Shown in pieces: positions 63,247-64,000 of a DNA stretch of 64,000 bases. Position numbers and translations under genes: made by a program. Each line of letters begins with the position of its first letter. The stretch's first letter is position 1. The DNA is from Sutterella sp047777475 (GTDB lineage: Bacteria; Pseudomonadota; Gammaproteobacteria; Burkholderiales; Burkholderiaceae_F): assembly GCA_047777475.1 (NCBI GenBank), contig JBKEET010000002.1, forward strand, positions 124,001 through 188,000. Reading direction: 5' to 3'. The notes beneath the pieces are model-generated. The model was not told the DNA's origin and made no database searches. It saw only the letters and a list, made by a program, of their open reading frames with translations.

Positions 63247-63331
63247 CGAGCTGAAATGCGCGCGCTTCATACTGCACGGCGTGCGGGAGAAGAGCACCCG
63301 CACGACAATTTTCAACGAACGGAAATAAGCA

Positions 63332-64000
63332 ATGATGAAAGCAAAATTCCTGACGGCCGCTATCCCTGCCGCCTGCCTGATGTTCTCTGTCACCGCTTTC
63401 GCGGGCACTGTGAACCTCAACGGTTCGACGACTGTCCTGCCGGTTATGCAGGAGGTCACCCAGTCCTTCTCTTCCGAGCACAAGGACATTAAGGTCTCGA
63501 TTTCGGGCACCGGCTCCGGCAACGGCATCAAGGCGCTGCGCGACGGCATGACCGACATCGCCATGTCGAGCCGCGACCTGAAGGCCAAGGAAACCGAGGA
63601 CTTCAAGAAGCACGGCATCTCGCCGGTGAAGTTCACGATTGCCCACGACGCGATCATTCCGGTTGTCAATCCGAAGAACACCGTGAGCGCGCTCACGAAG
63701 GAACAGCTCCGCGACATTTACGCGGGCAACATTAAGAACTGGAAGGAAATCGGCGGCGCCAACGCGCCGATCGTCGTGGTCGGCCGCGACTCCTCGTCGG
63801 GCACGTTCGAGTGCTGGCAGCAGATCGTGATGGGCAAGACCCACGTCTCGCCGCGCGCCCTGCTGCAGAGCTCCAACGGTGCCGTCGTCCAGACGGTTGC
63901 CGGCAACCCCAACGCCGTCGGCTACATCGGCGTCGGCTACCTTGACAAGCAGGTGAAGGGCCTCAGCGTCAACGGCGTGAAGCCGGGTGTTGAAACGGCC
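63332..64000 (+). CDS. pstS: Phosphate ABC transporter substrate-binding protein (PstS-like), partial
   Basis: 223 codons are inside the window; the frame is open at the edge. It begins MMKAKFLTAAIPAACLMFSV, a signal peptide cleaved near AFA/GT, then the PBP-like-2 phosphate-binding pattern: VNLNGSTTVLPVMQEVTQSF, ISGTGSGNGIKAL, MSSRDLKAKE, HDAIIPVVNPKN and the GRDSSSGTFE loop. This is the PstS family of short periplasmic phosphate binders. A GGAAATAAGC stretch precedes two adjacent ATG codons. The pst permease genes presumably follow beyond the window. Confidence 0.9.
   Translation, partial: MMKAKFLTAAIPAACLMFSVTAFAGTVNLNGSTTVLPVMQEVTQSFSSEHKDIKVSISGTGSGNGIKALRDGMTDIAMSSRDLKAKETEDFKKHGISPVKFTIAHDAIIPVVNPKNTVSALTKEQLRDIYAGNIKNWKEIGGANAPIVVVGRDSSSGTFECWQQIVMGKTHVSPRALLQSSNGAVVQTVAGNPNAVGYIGVGYLDKQVKGLSVNGVKPGVETA

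Overview
The window is a GC-rich chromosomal segment of a betaproteobacterium, most likely a member of the Sutterellaceae (Sutterella/Parasutterella group). This is inferred from the 16S rRNA gene, the betaproteobacterial gene orders (trxB/ftsK/lolA, iscRSUA-hscBA-fdx-iscX, prfB-lysS, thrS-infC-rpmI-rplT-pheST-ihfA) and secreted FAD-flavoprotein and autotransporter-like genes, which are common in this family. Most of the window is core genome at high coding density.

Layout. 1-9.8 kb: start of a probable Smr-domain gene, trxB behind a strong Fur-box match, ftsK-lolA, a WYL regulator with a metallophosphoesterase, a decayed group II intron lying against the moeA terminator, then moeA and mobA. 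9.8-15.1 kb: a complete rRNA operon with two promoters and no tRNA in the 16S-23S spacer. 15.1-20.2 kb: two identical tRNA-Asn genes, an aromatic aminotransferase, uvrB and a low-molecular-weight phosphatase. 20.2-26.1 kb: the whole isc iron-sulfur assembly operon, with two terminator-like hairpins between iscA and hscB. 26.1-33.1 kb (minus strand): Nudix protein, lysS, prfB with its programmed frameshift, a GNAT acetyltransferase, recJ carrying two compensating single-base indels, and an RpfE-like gene. 33.2-40.6 kb: lolC-lolD-tatD, an ACT protein paired with a UPF0210/DUF711 protein, and an orphan autotransporter-like protein. 40.6-50.9 kb: relA with a hairpin-rich leader, two tRNA-Val genes with separate promoters, a candidate threonine attenuator, then the thrS-infC-rpmI-rplT and pheS-pheT-ihfA translation genes and tRNA-Pro.

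51.1-54.4 kb is the one accessory pocket. A rhuM gene is split by an intact IS256-family element with a perfect 8-bp target duplication, followed by tiny unknown genes and a solitary end of a related element. 54.4-56.3 kb: glnK-amtB behind a perfect sigma-54 promoter and an NtrC-like site. 56.3-63 kb: a secreted fumarate-reductase-type flavoprotein with a divergent LysR regulator, and an operon of flavodoxin, secreted alpha/beta hydrolase and a carboxylesterase fused to two cupin domains. The window ends inside a pstS-like gene.

The most interesting item is the leader between tRNA-Val and thrS. A 16-codon reading frame with three consecutive ACA threonine codons is followed by an intrinsic terminator just before thrS and by a sequence that could pair with the terminator's 5' arm. 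That is the architecture of ribosome-mediated attenuation of a threonyl-tRNA synthetase operon. Other strong leads are the relA leader hairpins, the esterase-bicupin fusion, the cleanly IS-split rhuM and the orphan autotransporter.
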